Shown in pieces: positions 25,796 through 37,974 of a stretch of DNA of 64,000 bases; the first letter of the stretch is position 1; each line of letters starts with the position of its first letter. Origin of the DNA: Sclerodactyla briareus. Lineage: Eukaryota > Echinodermata > Holothuroidea > Dendrochirotida > Sclerodactylidae. Under the pieces are notes generated by a model that was not told the origin of the DNA, made no database searches, and saw nothing but the letters and a program-made list of their open reading frames with translations. The stretch lies in NCBI GenBank assembly GCA_026419785.1, contig JAODTK010002843.1, positions 62,001 through 126,000 on the forward strand, given 5' to 3'. Both the position numbers and the translations under genes were made by a program.

Positions 25796-26941
25796 GTAAG
25801 GTTGACATACCAGCCGATTGGAACTAAGGAGAGAAGGATCTCCACTAAACAATACTATCCTCTTTTCACTATAGTGGGGATATACCAATTTTATTATTTT
25901 ATTTTCTAAAGTAGGAAGAAGACATGACAGGAGTGTGTTTGTCCAGTTTTGGATTTTTAGTCTTCAGTCAGTAAGTTTGTCATGTTCATTTAAATTCTCT
26001 GCAATACTTTTGTTCCTAAAGTCCCCTGAGGATTGGGGGGGGGGGGGAATCAGGGCGGGAGCAGCACATGTAAGCATGGACGGCGTCCCTGCGCATGGGT
26101 TTGAATGTAATTTAATTTTCAACAGACCACATGGATAGAGATCAACTGCTTTGATTCAGATTTATGTTGATTGAATGGTTGAACCATAACAATAACATAA
26201 TTTTTTTACCTACTTATTTTAACGATGTCGAACAAGACTACAGTGGATTTTGTTTTGTAGTTGCACACTGCAAAAATGGTTGGTTGATCTAGGTAAGATG
26301 GATCAGAAATACTCATCTTTCCTACAAAAGACTTACTACCCATGGCCCTAGAATACCCTAGCTGTCAGATTTCTTCCCTTGTCGGTGTTACAACTGGCAT
26401 TCTGTGGGGTATTGGTTTTCAGGGGCTACTTCACTTTTTCAGGCACTATTTTTTGAACAAATTTTGCAGAAGATGTTTCCAACCCTTTTAGTCCTGAGTG
26501 GTCAGGCCAGACATGTCACTACACTTTGTTGCGTGCTTCCCCAGCTAATCACATGATCACATATGAGAGATTTGCCCCACACACATCCTTCCTCGTTCAT
26601 GCATTCCCTCGTCACTGGCAGTTGGCTACCAAATGGTGAACGATTAAGTCAACATTTTGTGGAGTTTGTTTGTCAGTGTGCTCCACGATTACCTTCCAGT
26701 CCCTTAATGTCCCTTGGGAGAAGGCACAGGTGTCATTGCAGCACATGCTTTCTCGCCTCAAAGGCTTGAAAATCAGGTTGCAATACAGGGAGTGTCTACG
26801 CAACCCAGCAATTCTAGTCCTCCTTCAGGAAATTCCCTAATAACCCGAAAATAGTCAGTGTGTATTTCATGAGAATTAATGCAAAATAACTTGCTAAACA
26901 TTAGCTTTTCAAACATGAATGTTGGTTTATTCTCTCACCAG

Positions 26942-27153
26942 GAATCACCCTTTATTGTCTCTGTTAGGCTATTCGATAGAGATCCTCCCTTTACCCTGAA
27001 GCTTGACAATTTCTGCCAAAATGCTCTTTGGAGCACTGCTGGTGGTCAAGCCAGGATGTGGAGTTTTACAAGCTACCCTCCCCCAGAGATGCCCACCCTA
27101 GCATTCCGTGCCAGACAAATCGAGCCAGTCACTGGATCTATGGTCAACGATAG
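26942..27153 (+). CDS. GTF3C1: GTF3C1 coding exon 2
   Basis: The acceptor TTTATTCTCTCACCAG ends at 26941 and the donor GTGAGG begins at 27154. The first codons continue exon 1 in phase (G|GA): GITLYCL. Then, after a two-base slip near 26966, RLFDRDPPFTLKLDNFCQ and NALWSTAG, ending RARQIEPVTGSMVNDR. The vertebrate protein has LCLPALWSRLETRVPPFPL, then CTQEFLWRAL and a YEEIDLETG segment ending in arginine, so spacing and key residues agree throughout. It encodes the first part of the N-terminal winged-helix region. The slip is the only break in the exon and may be a sequencing error. Confidence 0.8.
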
Positions 27154-28269
27154 GTGAGGATAACAATTTGTTGGATCGCAAGTTAGGCTGCCTCTGGTTT
27201 TTTACTACTATATTGAATGTGTGCTTTTACAGGCCTCTATTAGGATGCTGGTCTCCAACTTTTGGTTTTGCTGGATTGAAATTCGGAAAGATCTTAGCGG
27301 AGCACTTTGTGTGTCTGGTGTTCGTGTGTATGTGTCTATGTCACACTTAACTGTTAGCAGAATTACTTTCCTCCGAAAGCTATACCAATTTTTATGCGTG
27401 TTTTAAATGTGTTATCAGCCGTTGGTTGAATCAGGATCTTATTAGATTGTTTGGGCACCAGTTCAGTAGGGGTATTCAATAACATTCACTTTATTTTTAT
27501 TTGACAAGCATTACGGGACAAATGATATGGGCTATGGGTTGTGGCATAAAGTGTGCTGATTAAGTCTCTAATTTGCATATTTATGCACACTTTTCAAAGT
27601 TTGTCAGATTCCTACAAATAACCTTTAGGTCCAAAAATTGTTTGCCATCTACTTTGGGGTAACTCGAGGACATGCAATGGTTTCCTGAATTTACATATTT
27701 TAATGTGAAATTTGGAAGTTTATTGATTTTCTCTTTCTGCCTTTCTGTCTGGCCTGCCCATCTGCAGTTCCTCTTTGGCTTCCCATGTTCATACTCTTTG
27801 ATGGATGTTGAACAAACCATCGTTTACTAACTGTTGGGGGCAAGGGTAAATTAAAAAGGGCATCTGGCCATGGTGTGAAAAGTGGACGGAAATGCTCTTT
27901 CTACAAACTCTCTCAACAATTTCTTGAAATGCACATCATAATGAAAAGTTTCTTGGAAAGTGATTATTCATGATTCAGATTTTTTAAAATTTATTTGTAT
28001 GGTTTGAGCTATTGCACCAGTGGTGCTCTTGTTGGTTTGTATGATATTGGTATACATATTTTTTTTTGCCATGTTTTACACATTCCTCCCCAACCTCTGC
28101 AGGCCAAAAGTCCCCCATATGGTCTAAAATGGTAATCTAATTACCTTGTATGTGCTTTGAAATATATTCACGCTAATTCCACAGTACATTGTGGGTTCAG
28201 GAAAAAAAACGGGGTTTTTTTCCCCCCCCCTAAAAAAAAAAAAAAAAACCCCCACCCAAAAAAAAAAAA

Positions 28270-28398
28270 ACCCATCTCTAATGAGAAGCATGGTGTCTTT
28301 GGATCATGTTTCAACCGTATTTTACCTCGGGAAACATCCAGGCTCTATTAGGGACAAGAGTGGCGCCCACAGCTGAAGCTGGAAGAAGCTGTCGAAAG
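28270..28398 (+). CDS. GTF3C1: GTF3C1 coding exon 3 (5' border unclear)
   Basis: Reads PISNEKHGVFGSCFN, then with frame slips TSRLIRDKSGAHS and LKLEEAVER, ending at donor GTTAGC (28399) in phase 2. The vertebrate counterpart is [20 protein letters not shown], then NDIRTKS and VEAFDRW. The NEKHGVFGSC / [10 protein letters not shown] match and the R-KS and EA-R positions are diagnostic. The 5' border is obscured by a run of A, C and T homopolymers (28200-28275), probably a badly resolved stretch, and no good acceptor is visible. The last codon (AG) is completed by the first base of exon 4 to give arginine, followed by YGDP. Confidence 0.65.
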
Positions 28399-28569
28399 GT
28401 TAGCTGGTAATTTTCCACAACTTCTTAGGAGGAGAATCAAATTTTTTTAATCCACAGCATTTTTGTTGTGCCTAAAAACATTCAGTCATGAATGGTATCA
28501 GTTGGCTTCATCTGGTTTTCCTCAGATTAGGGGGTCAATATGTAAGATAGCCTATGAGAACCTATCAAC

Positions 28570-29345
28570 ACAATTTTTATTAAAAGTGCCTTGGGGTGAA
28601 AATCTCAGAAAACCCTTCTACGCAGTGGGCTTGAAGCTGCGAGGAAGGTGATTGGATTCTTGGTTGATTAGGGGTGTCACTGCAGTTCATCGCTTGATAA
28701 AATATGTTGTGAGGCTGTTTAAGCAACTGGTTGGACCTCCCAATGGATTATTCTGTCCATTATGGAATCCTCACTTCTAAAACGTTGAACAGTCTCGAAA
28801 ACATTCCGAGGAGGGCTACGAATTAATTTCCTGTCTTCGAGACTAACTTTGAGGTAATTATTAAAAGGTCTCTGCCAACTTTGATGGAGCTGAGACAATC
28901 CGGTGATTTGATTCAGTTTTCATAATCGTCTCATGAATTGAGGGCCTTTGCTTCACTACTCCTATGAGTTTGTCAATGTTATCACTAATAGGGGTCATTG
29001 CCTCAAGCTTCGGGCAAACGCTTATATTGACATTTCGTGAATATTTCTCCTCGCAGAGAGTTTTTTAAGCGAGTGCATAGGCCTTCCTGAGGAATTGTTC
29101 TGTCTAGATTTGTGAATCATTCAGAACAGTCTTGATTTTTGGGTCAAGACTTGTGGGCAAATTCTTTAGGCATCTGGGTTTTCTTTTCTTTTGGGATTTG
29201 TGTGGCTTTGGGGTCTTTCATATTATTTTGTCTTCCTCTGACCCTTTGCACTAAACTAAAACTGAAGGCAATTGCTGGATTTCCATATTTTAGTTACACA
29301 TCGTGCCTTTCACTGTTCCTTTTCACAACTAGATAATACTGGATG
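28570..29345 (+). mobile_element. LINE 3' fragment in GTF3C1 intron
   Basis: The plus strand reads GENLRKPFYAV, then KVIGFLVD, RLFKQLVGPPN, CPLWNPHF, SRKHSEEGYELISCLRD, then a leucine/arginine stretch and HCLKLRANAYIDI-like text, and FFSQRVF near 29050. This is the C-terminal part of a Jockey/CR1-type RT ORF (RLYK-LVRPHLEY--QVWNPH...VQRRATKLI..LR-L-YEERL...RGH-LKL...FFSQRV...WN-LP). A sister copy with matching 3' text lies at 30850-31440. Many frame changes; dead. It sits 170 bases after exon 3. Confidence 0.75.
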
Positions 29346-29610
29346 GCTTTTAATATGCCACTAGGGCCCTCAATCATCTCACTCAACACTCAATGTTTTT
29401 CATTTAATTTTAATTTTGAACAGTATTATGGTATGTAAGAAGTTCTAGCCCTTGTTTACATTCCTTCATGAGGTTTGGGCAAAAAAAAAGTCAGGCACCA
29501 AATGGGAGGATCTGATATGCCTTTCGGGGGGTGTATTGACAATATTGTGATGTATGATTTCATGGTTGTGAATCTTGCACTCACAGCCTATGTACCTTCT
29601 CATTTGTCAG

Positions 29611-29850
29611 ATATGGTGATCCCTGTACCTTGGGGCCCAGGACCGGAGGCTTAAGGCCCTATTTGGCTCTGAGCTGTGTGTCTGAAGGATATCTCAGACA
29701 GTTGTTCATGGTGCTGGAGTGATTGGGAGGTGCGTCACCACGGGGTTGGTTTTCAGGCCGACCTGCGTGCGGTGACATCCAAGATTGAGCCAAAAGGTGT
29801 TCATTCCGAAGATGCTCGTGAATGAAACTGGGGCTTATCAATTACCAACG
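29611..29850 (+). CDS. GTF3C1: GTF3C1 coding exon 4
   Basis: The acceptor CTTCTCATTTGTCAG ends at 29610. In successive frames it reads YGDP, GAQDRRLKALFGSEL, EGYLRQLFMVLE, then VRHHGVGFQADLRAVTSK, IEPKGVH and RMLVNETGAYQLPT. The vertebrate protein has VASQAMRYRALIGQE, FSYCILERLGR, a [20 protein letters not shown] segment, then GKLHYHRKILNKNG. The order, the spacing and residues such as AQ---R-KAL-G-E, LE--G, Q-DL, K(I/V)(E/D) and H--R--L agree well. Two or three slips are needed. The 3' border is either a GTATGA donor at 29851 or slightly downstream, since MRRLPQ (29852-29870) resembles the next vertebrate residues VIRLPT. This is winged-helix sequence. Confidence 0.75.
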
Positions 29851-30084
29851 GTATGAGGAGGTTGCCCCAATATGTGATAACATGTCCAATGCCCAAGTTG
29901 TTGGAGTGCCCAAGTGTTGTAGGTGATGGTGTGCACTGGCGTCATTTTTCCAAAGGAAAACTGGTATCCACTTAAATGGGAACAACTTACTATACAAGTT
30001 CACCTCATTTCCCCACACTTTGAATGTTCCTCAACGAATTTGCATTGGTTAAGGAGACTTGTTGCTTTCGGTTCTTGACAAAGT

Positions 30085-30830
30085 CGGAGGGGAACAATGC
30101 AGTCATTGACAGTGTGTGCGTGGCCCTATGTGAGTGTGCATGTTGCTGGGTGTATGTGATGCGCTAGCCTGTTAACACTTTGTCCATAATTGGATGGATA
30201 TAGTTCATACTTGGTATATGGGTTCCCCTTAAGGAGAACCATGATCCCTATTTGTTTTGGGGTCAGGTCCAAGGGTCATCTGAGGTCAAGTCTGAAAATC
30301 TTGTAACCCGATAAGTCCAGAATATTTAGTCCTAATCAATCTTAAATTTATGTGCAAGAGCCATATTGTTTTGGGTGTAGATGTGGGGGGTCTTGCTAAA
30401 AAATTGGAAAACTGTGGAAATGGCTATTTGCAACAGTTCGGCCGTTTAACAGGGTAATCTGTGAGGTCAACAAATTCAGGTCAAAAAACCTTGTGTAATA
30501 GGTTAAAGTGCTTTGCTTGGTCCAATCGAGTCTGAAATTAGTGTGCAGCTTTCTTTTTATGGGGTACGAAAACCCTATTGTTTTTGGTTGTAAAGTGGGC
30601 AATTTTAGAGTTTAAACACAAGTAACTCAATCCCATTGGATGGATCTAGCTCATAACCAGGTACGTTAGTTCCCAACATGGGCGATATGAACCCATTGTT
30701 TGGGGTCGGATCAAAGATAAATTATAATAATCTTGTAAACATGCAGTAAAGTGACAATGCTTACTTGATCAATCAGGAATTAGTCAAGGGGACATCACTA
30801 AGCCTTTTGCTTTCTGTTTGGTCATTTTTT
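30085..30830 (+). repeat. Interspersed family A copy (AGGTCA-bearing), two monomers
   Basis: Starts with the family landmark ATGCAGTCATTGACAGTGTG (30100), followed by a GT-rich bit. It then has GGATGGATATAGTTCATACT, TTGGTATATGGGTTCC, TTTGGGGTCAGGTCC and TCTGAGGTCAAGTCTGAAAA. A second monomer starts near 30640 (GGATGGATCTAGCTCATA). It ends with CACTAAGCCTTTTGCTTTCTG (30805). The same start and end text occurs in the other copies listed here. It is non-coding. Confidence 0.8.
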
Positions 30831-30849
30831 TCATCATGGCCAAGAATGC

Positions 30850-31440
30850 AGATTTACTGTGTAGAGTAGTTTATGGGTATCCTTTGAATGGGTCCCACGT
30901 GAGTCATAGATAGAATGCTGTACAAGTGTGGAATCCCTACTTCGCAAAAGACGAGCAGGTTATTGAAAACGTTTAGCGGAGGGCAACTAGAAGTGATTCA
31001 CGTCTGAAAAATTTATCCTACGAGGAGAGATTAATGGCGTCTCGGTCTAACTTACCATGGAGCTGAGGCGGGGAATTCGCGGTGACTTGATCCAGGTTTT
31101 CAGATTGCCATGGACTCGATGGACTGTCCTTCCACTACTTCTTTGAATTTTTCAATGTTCTGCAAAATAGAGGCCACTGTCTCAAGCTTCGTGGCAGGTT
31201 GCAGATTGGACATTCCGAAATACTTCTTCTCCCAGGGAGTTATTAATCAGTGGATTAGCCTTCCTGGAGATGTTTTTCTGTCTGAGAGTGTGGATGCGTT
31301 GAAGAACAGTCTCGATTTATATTTCAGGAATCACAGGCGACTTATTTAGTGGTTTGGTCAATTTTCTTTCCTGGGATGTTGTGGCTCGGGGGTCGTTTAT
31401 GAGGATTATGTCCTTCCTGACCTATTCACTAAATAACTAA
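30850..31440 (+). mobile_element. LINE 3' fragment in GTF3C1 intron, sister of 28.6 kb copy
   Basis: Reads VQVWNPYFAKDEQVIENV, RRATR, RLKNLSYEERLMA, then HYFFEFFNVLQNRGHCLKLR, RLDI-KYFFSQGV, INQWISLPGD, SESVDALKNSLD and YFRNHRRLI. This is the C-terminal tail of a Jockey/CR1-like RT ORF. The 3' text around 31382-31435 matches 29200-29255 of the neighbouring copy. Breaks are few in the last 80 codons (31110-31349 is open), so this copy is the better preserved of the two. Same strand as GTF3C1. Confidence 0.85.
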
Positions 31441-32795
31441 CTATTCCCCAAATTCTCGAAGGCACCCTTGGAATATCTCAACAAGGGCAACATGCTGGAA
31501 CCTTCAGATTTGGGGGCGGGTATCGACATCCAGGAGGGGTTCGGACAGGGGGCACACTAAATATCAAAGGTGCCTCAATTTACAACGGAGAGTGAGGAAA
31601 ACAAACCAATACCTCAATGGAAAAGGGAGAACTGTTGTTGTTAAGGACAACTGCGGGCTTAGGTAAAACAGAGGATATATTGTGGTGAATGGAAAACGGT
31701 ATCTGTAGGTCCAAACCCTCATTCAAACCAAATCTCAAGATGATGTTCCTATGTGGGTATGGCCTTCAAATTTGGGCCATTAAGCAGAAGAATGCGGAGA
31801 TCCCAAGTGTGCAAAACGATGATGTCACACATGGACAACACAGAAATTTTATGTATGTATTTGATTGTTTCATTTTGGAATAAGTCACCATTAAGCGGAA
31901 GTCTGCTGGCTTTCTATATCAAAGTAACCATCAACACCTAACAAAAAAAAAAAAACCCAATACGCATTCCTCTGATAGACTAATGCTTTTTTTTTTGGAA
32001 AAGTTAAAATTAAGGTTGAATTCAATAAGAACAAAGAATGTTTGCAGGGTGTGCAAGTAGGACAACCTTTATATTGCATGATGGGAGCAGTCTTGATCTG
32101 CGCAATACACATGTTCACATAAACTCAAACTTCCAATGAGTATAACTCCGTAACAGAAAGTCCTATGAATTTCGGTGGACGACGCGTTCAGTTTTTATCC
32201 AGCTATTAAATTCGCCCCTGTATAAATCATTCCTGCAGTCTGCCCTTTAAAAAACAACTGCAAGATTAAGTATGAGGAGCTAAGGAAAACTAAATACTGT
32301 ATGGTGTCAGCCCAAACCTGATGTTCATACTACCTGTTACAGTGTTTAAGAGGCCTTCAAATTAAGGCGTGTGTATTCCTCCAAATTGATAAAGCATCCC
32401 ATCATGCAATAACGAATGATGCAACTATTTTATGTTTTCCATCAAAATTTACACAATAAATTCAAATGAAAAATGATTTTTGAAATGTGTTGTGGTTACT
32501 TTGGTAATTATAGAATTCTGGAAGAACTGCTGTGGAAAGTTGAGTTATATTAAACACAATGAGATACTTGAGGTTTTCTCCATGAGGACTGTAGCTGGGT
32601 TGTATAGTTTTCATTCTATTTTTCCATTCTCTTTGTGTTTGTGAAGTGGTCTTGAGCATTTTTCATGGAAATAGCACTAATAAAAAGTGTCAGTAAATAA
32701 TAAGTAAAATGTTACGTCACCAACAATATTGGAAAAAAATTTCCCCTGATTTCTGTGGCATGAAGAATCAACAAAGGTCAATTACTCCACATAGG
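31440..32795. other. Intronic stretch without recognised features
   Basis: AT-rich; A-run at 31940-31954. No exon with both splice sites and homology was found. Confidence 0.4.
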
Positions 32796-32799
32796 AACA

Positions 32800-33160
32800 C
32801 TCTATTGAAATGAGGTGTGGACCTGAAGATATAGATCTCTATTGCTCCAATCGAGTGTTTTGGACAGTTGGTAAAGCGTCGGCCTTCCACCTGAGAGACT
32901 GGAGTTTAATTCCCAGTCAGGTCATACCAAAGACCGAAAAAATGGTGCCAGTTCCCTTCTCACTGGAGGCTCAGTGCAAGGGATTGAGGACAAGGGACAA
33001 ATGGGGAGGCAATTGAAGTTGCCTCTGTGTGTGATTACCCACACCTCCACATTGAGGTACCCTCAAAGAGGCATGACCATATCCAGGTCTGCATCCTTGC
33101 TGGGCCTCAAAATGGTTTGATCCTCTGCCCGGCAAGAATACCATAAAAAAATCCCCACAG
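32800..33160 (+). mobile_element. tRNA-derived SINE
   Basis: The head resembles a tRNA: an A-box-like TTGGTAAAGCGTCGGCC (32869) and a B-box-like GGAGTTTAATTCCCAGTC (32901), about 30 bases apart, as in internal RNA polymerase III promoters. The body contains CCTTCTCACTGGAGGCTCAG, a motif I associate with conserved-core SINE bodies in invertebrates. The tail, GCATCCTTGCTGGGCC to TCTGCCCGGCAAGAATACC, ends in an A-run (about 33148-33154). A second copy of the tail occurs at 45535-45600. The family name is not known to me. Confidence 0.7.
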
Positions 33161-34765
33161 TACTACCTCTGTTATAGCCAATCCTACAGTAGCCCTTTAA
33201 CCCAGACTGTTAGAAAGCTACACCTGAATCTGATTAATCCCTCACAGACGGTGCTACGCCAGGAGGGTAAGAAGTCCTTCAAACTTCAAACCGTTTAACC
33301 TACTGACCCTACACCCGGAGAACAGTCTTCCAACCCTACAGTAGGTTAACGACCTCATGTCAGAGGATGTCAGCAAGTACCTAGAAGGGGACTGCGCCGC
33401 CGCATGGCGCTGACGAAGGATGTGCAGTTCATGATGTGCTCAAAAAACAGGGGTATGTTGACATTCTCTTATGGAACTTTTGAAGCGTGGCTGCTTCTGA
33501 TTCAGATCGTTAATCATACCGTTTGTGGTTGGACAACATTAAAACGGAATTGATCAAATTGGAACAGTGTCCAATCTCATAAATGTGTAACTGCTGAATG
33601 ACAATAACAATGACATCTTAGCGGACGGTATTGTATCAAGTATCAGGGTTTTCGATTGGGCTCTAATCTTTCCCTCTATACATGTTACTGAAAAGTGTAA
33701 GCAGGCTAGGGACTGTCTCCTGCACTGCGTGCAATGCCTGGTAATATCGCAACTGGACTTGTGGTAGTCCTGTAAGCATGGTCTGTGCATGGCCACCTCG
33801 ACTCTGGCCAAATTGCTAAACGATATTACAGAGAATAATTATGACATGCTACTGCCGGGTCTTAAGGGTTGCACTGGCGTTAAAATTGTGTAAATATAAT
33901 AAAATCGGGGCCCCTGCTGAATTGGTTGGGTACTTTTTAATTATAGCGCCACACAGAGACAATTAAGATCCCAAGAAGACAGGTGCCCCCAACTTTATTT
34001 TGTCCCTATAGGACTAACTGGCTGCATTCGGTGACACGTGCCTTTTCGCTGCGTGGGTCCTTGTAAAGAAGCAAACCTTCCTGGACGAAGTCAATGTTCA
34101 AATAACTCTAAGACCTTCAAGAGACAACCTGAAGACGTAATTTTTGTAATAATAGTAATAATCTATTTTGGGAAGAATGTATCGGAGATCATCTTTATGG
34201 TCGACTTTTTAACTTGATCTTATAAGGTATGGGTGCTGCACAGTAATCCTCATCAAGTTTACACTCAAAACTTCTTATTCAAATTGCTGGCATCCCCTCC
34301 CCTTACTTGTTGAGCAATAGCTGATGTGTCCCCACGTAGTCGCCTGAAAAACAGATCTACTAAAATTTACGGGCCTCAACAAGGTTTTGTAGCCAACACT
34401 GTGCAGGTCCCTGTGTGTCTGTGGGTGTAAGCGCTGGGTATTAGATCGACTATCCTTGGAAGTGACTGAGAGGGTGCTCGTACTGGCTCGAAGCTCAGGG
34501 AGACCTGCACCTCAGACTAATACTGGTTGCCTGCTTGAAGGAGGCTGGGCTATCAGATTGCAGTCAATGCAGTGGGAGGCTGGCAGCGTCCAAATATTAT
34601 GTAGGCATCCCCGAAATGCTCCTCAAGATGGCAAGATTGAAATGATGCAACACACTTTTGGGATTGCTTTGATGGCTGCCCCCCCGCATCCCATGTCCTG
34701 ATATGAATGAGTTTTCCTGTATCCCCCAATATTCATCTCTAATTGCTTTAATTTCTGACCTCTCC
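33160..34765. other. Intronic stretch without recognised features
   Basis: No exon, RNA gene or clear repeat. An 81-codon open frame at 34456 has no family features. Confidence 0.4.
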
Positions 34766-34769
34766 ACAG

Positions 34770-34892
34770 CTTGTTGATACACAGATGTTCAACCGGAACA
34801 TAACCCTGATGAAGTCGTGGGTTACTCGACAAGCTTGAAGATCTCGCATACATTAGCCCAGGTCTGCTACACGGAAGAAGTTCAACACACAG
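34770..34892 (+). CDS. GTF3C1: Probable GTF3C1 exon (second winged helix, start)
   Basis: The acceptor TTTCTGACCTCTCCACAG ends at 34769; the donor GTAGGA begins at 34893. Read at offset 1 it starts LLIHRCST, like vertebrate LLLNRFHV. After slips it ends LEDLAYISPGLLHGRSSTH, like [20 protein letters not shown]. The exon ends in phase 2 (AG), completed to arginine by the next exon. The middle is shorter than in the vertebrate protein and contains stops in that frame, so either bases are missing or the alignment is partly fortuitous. Identification rests on splice sites, phase and these two short matches. Confidence 0.45.
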
Positions 34893-35454
34893 GTAGGAAC
34901 AAACTGGTGAGAGCCAGAAGACCATAATGTAGACCGGGGCCAGTATTTGTCACTTTGCTAGCTTTTTTAATGCAATTTTTGTTTTTTGTTCATGAGTCTG
35001 TGTAAACAGCACCAAGAATACCCTGTTGCGCATAGGTTTAATAGTACTTCCTCCATGTTAGGCGTGAAAGGTGATTGGGTAGCAATTGTTGTTTGATACC
35101 ATATTTGGGTGGGTGCGGTGCAATATTGGGGTATGTTAAACGTTCAACGAATTCTCAGACCCTTACCTGTGTTCTTTAAACGAGCAACAAAACTGCTTCC
35201 AACTCTTCCAGTAATATGCAGTTGGCCACTATATAATCGATGGATGAAGAGGAACCTTGTGCACCTGATTAACATTACCAAGATGAATAAGGAGCACAGT
35301 GAACACAGCTACTGATGATAATAAGTCCCTAAAATTAGGAATATTGCCGTCAATTAACATGCAACCTAAATTTTGTAGCCCCTCAGCTTTTTAGAAAGAC
35401 TAATCAAAAATTGGCAGAAACCTTAGTGTTTTCGTTATTACAAAATCCATTTTG

Positions 35455-35835
35455 ATTTTTGAAGAAGTTAGAGGAATCTATGCCGTCATGACAGTGTGTG
35501 TATGTAATGTGTGTGTTTGTATGGTGTGCCACTGGCTTGTAAACAAACACAATAACTCGAACCCCCACCTTGATAGATGAAGCTCTACTTGGTATGTGTG
35601 GTCCCCATGATGAGTACATGAACCTTTTGTTTTGGGTCAGGGTCAGAGGTTATCTGAAATCACAAGAGGTCAAATTCTAACACTTGTAACAGATTAGTCC
35701 GTATGGTTTGTCAGATCAAGTTGAAATTTTGGTGTGTAGCTTCCTTAAGGATAGTACAGGGAACCCTATTGTTTTTGGCTCAGGTCGGAGAGAATCTGTC
35801 AGAAATAGTGATTTGGGAAAAGTTGATATTTTGGC
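35455..35835 (+). repeat. Interspersed family A copy
   Basis: Landmarks in order: AGAGGAATCTATGCCGTCAT, GACAGTGTGTGTATG, CTTGGTATGTGTGGTCCCCA, TGATGAGTACATGAACC, TTTTGGGTCAGGGTCAGAGG, AAGAGGTCAAATTC, TTGGTGTGTAGCTTCC and AACCCTATTGTTTTTGGC. Lacks the CACTAAGCC 3' end of other copies. Confidence 0.8.
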
Positions 35836-36045
35836 CATAATATATGACCATTTCTCATGCAATTGACTTAGCCTTATGTCATTTCAAGAATGCTGAAGTG
35901 GTTTCATGGTGATATCATGTTTTTCCATCTATGTTCTAAATAGAGAAAATTAATGCTACCGACGCTACTGTAAACTAGTAACGTAATATAGCATTCTACT
36001 TATTTTTACATCGAGTAAATTGTTTCATTTGTTTATTATCTGTAG

Positions 36046-36116
36046 GTTGATGTTTAACCACCTTCGAAGGTTTACAGGATCAAGACTGACGAAGAAGAGG
36101 AATAGATTAATATCAA
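36046..36116 (+). CDS. GTF3C1: Probable GTF3C1 exon
   Basis: Acceptor TTTGTTTATTATCTGTAG (ends 36045) and donor GTAAGA (36117) are both good. The single G at its start completes the AG left by the preceding exon to give arginine, and the frame is then fully open: RLMFNHLRRFTGSRLTKKRN then RLIS. Vertebrate GTF3C1 at this point has [20 protein letters not shown]; RL---(M/L)R at the start agrees and the rest only in character. It leaves in phase 1, which the 39.8 kb exon accepts. Function would be the recognition end of a winged helix, by position. Confidence 0.45.
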
Positions 36117-36119
36117 GTA

Positions 36120-37900
36120 AGAGAATTTACTCAGTTGTGGTGGGTAAATCAAGAAGATCTTGGTCATCACTAGGTTGTGTGCGTATGCACCCACACACAC
36201 CCCTTTAATACAAGTCAGTGTAAGCATGTACTGGAAGAACTATAGATGGGATCTGTGTGGGAATTCACACAATTTTTTACAAGGGTATGACGAATATCTC
36301 CTTCATTCCTCAAAGAATAACCTCTTCTGTCTTTCTGGCGCAACTTCAGTATTATTACCGTTGTAAGTCTATTGTGTCCCTCATGTGACATCAGAGTCAT
36401 GAAATGACCCAACAAGGCACATGGGGGCAGCTTTGATATGGGGTCCCTCTCTACTGTTACAATAAAATCTGTCCACATTACTATTGCACTTCAACTTGGA
36501 CACAAAGTATTGCAGACTGTATGTGTGTCCCATCTACCTGTAACCTACATAAGAAATATTCAGCCCCTTTAACTGTGGGACAAGTGAACTGCCGATCGGG
36601 GTCCGATTCGCTTGACATAAAAATCAGGATGGTTTCCCCAAGTGGATATTTCCTTGAACCAGCTGGTATTTGACCTTAAAGTGGTTTCAATTGTACTGGG
36701 AACGGATTTTTGAACGTAAACCTCGAAAACAGCGATGGTGGATGGCTTATACTGACAAAATGAAATTCTGGATGAAATCGTATGGAACATATATTTTTTC
36801 TCAGAAAATTCCCCAAGAAACGTAAAATACGGAGCATCGCCGAAAACGAGAATATTCCAACGATCCACTTTGTTTCTAACGCTGTTCACACTTTTGCGAT
36901 GCGATACGATACAATGAATTTCCGGATGGAGTTTCACTTGGTGATAAAAATGTTGTATGATAATTTTATCGGACATCTCGGCCCCTAATTACGGAGAAGT
37001 AGTGGGATTTAAGTTGGAGAAAGCCAAGTTTTCCTCTTTTGTCGCTTCATGGCGGTGGAATGCCTGTCGCAGAGTTTTTTTGTAGTAACCAAGACTTGTA
37101 TTTCGAAGCATTCGAAGCTTGTGGTGTCTTTCTCTCTTCAGTTTCTCAAGTACTTGAAGGAGGCGTGGAGAAGCACAATTGACCGTCACCATCAGCAGCT
37201 GCCCTCACATCCCGCCTACCCTTTTCGTTGACACCCATCTTAATTAGCATCGGTATCCAATAATCCGGGAAGTGAGGTGCTAAGAACATTCAGTCAATAT
37301 CGGCAAGCCAAATTGAGCTGAAAATTTGAGCTTGGTTACTCTTTCTCTAAGAACATCATGTAAAAATATGCCTACGGCTTCCTGTGGCCCTTACACTTTC
37401 CCTCACTGCTTTACTGTACATGATTTCTTGCTTTGATTGACATAATCCCCCCCATAGCGTATTTCCGTTGCCATCTCCCGTTTCTTCCCCTCCTCTTCCA
37501 TGAGGTAGAGGGAAGTTCCGTCAATTATTCGACCTGTGGGATCGAGACCGCCCCCCTACCCTGCTTCCCTCAAACAGCCCACAGAACTACCCCCTCCCCC
37601 GTCGATCCTACCAACCGCATATCTCCGCCTTTGCAAGTCACTGTACTCGTGGGCTCCGTGCAACAGACCCCTCCCATACCTCACTGGTTCACGGGCTTCA
37701 TGGATTCCAACCTAAAATAATGGTTTCGGAGGTTCCTGCATGGCGGCAAATGGGTTCGAGTAGCTCAATCAGAGGCCCAATGTCTTTTTCCGTAGATGTC
37801 GCTACCCGAAACATTAATCAAAATCCCTGATTGTATCACTAAACCCACTTTCCACGCTAAATTTCCGCATAGCCTTTTTGGCGTCCATACGCTTTGCCAA
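36120..37900. other. Intronic stretch with unassigned open frames
   Basis: Open frames on the minus strand (36569-36976, 135 codons; 36989-37192, 67 codons) and plus strand (37433-37720, 95 codons) show no family I know. A motif of GCACAAGTGTGAAC type occurs near 36890 (reverse), 38006 and 38088, possibly a subterminal repeat of a small DNA element. Confidence 0.35.
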
Positions 37901-37974
37901 TTGTGTCAATTTTATCATGCTTGCAAATTTACGCATCCATAAATTTTTCTAGTAAACGTTTAAATATTTTCAAC

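Noticed and set aside
36569-37192. Minus-strand frames of 135 and 67 codons considered as transposase pieces
   Set aside because: No catalytic motif, zinc finger or known transposase signature visible.
37134-37231. Acceptor followed by FLKYLKEAWRSTIDRHHQQ, resembling vertebrate GTF3C1 LKLLKEFKR
   Set aside because: Phase does not fit the flanking candidate exons, the match is only about eight residues, and no donor follows.
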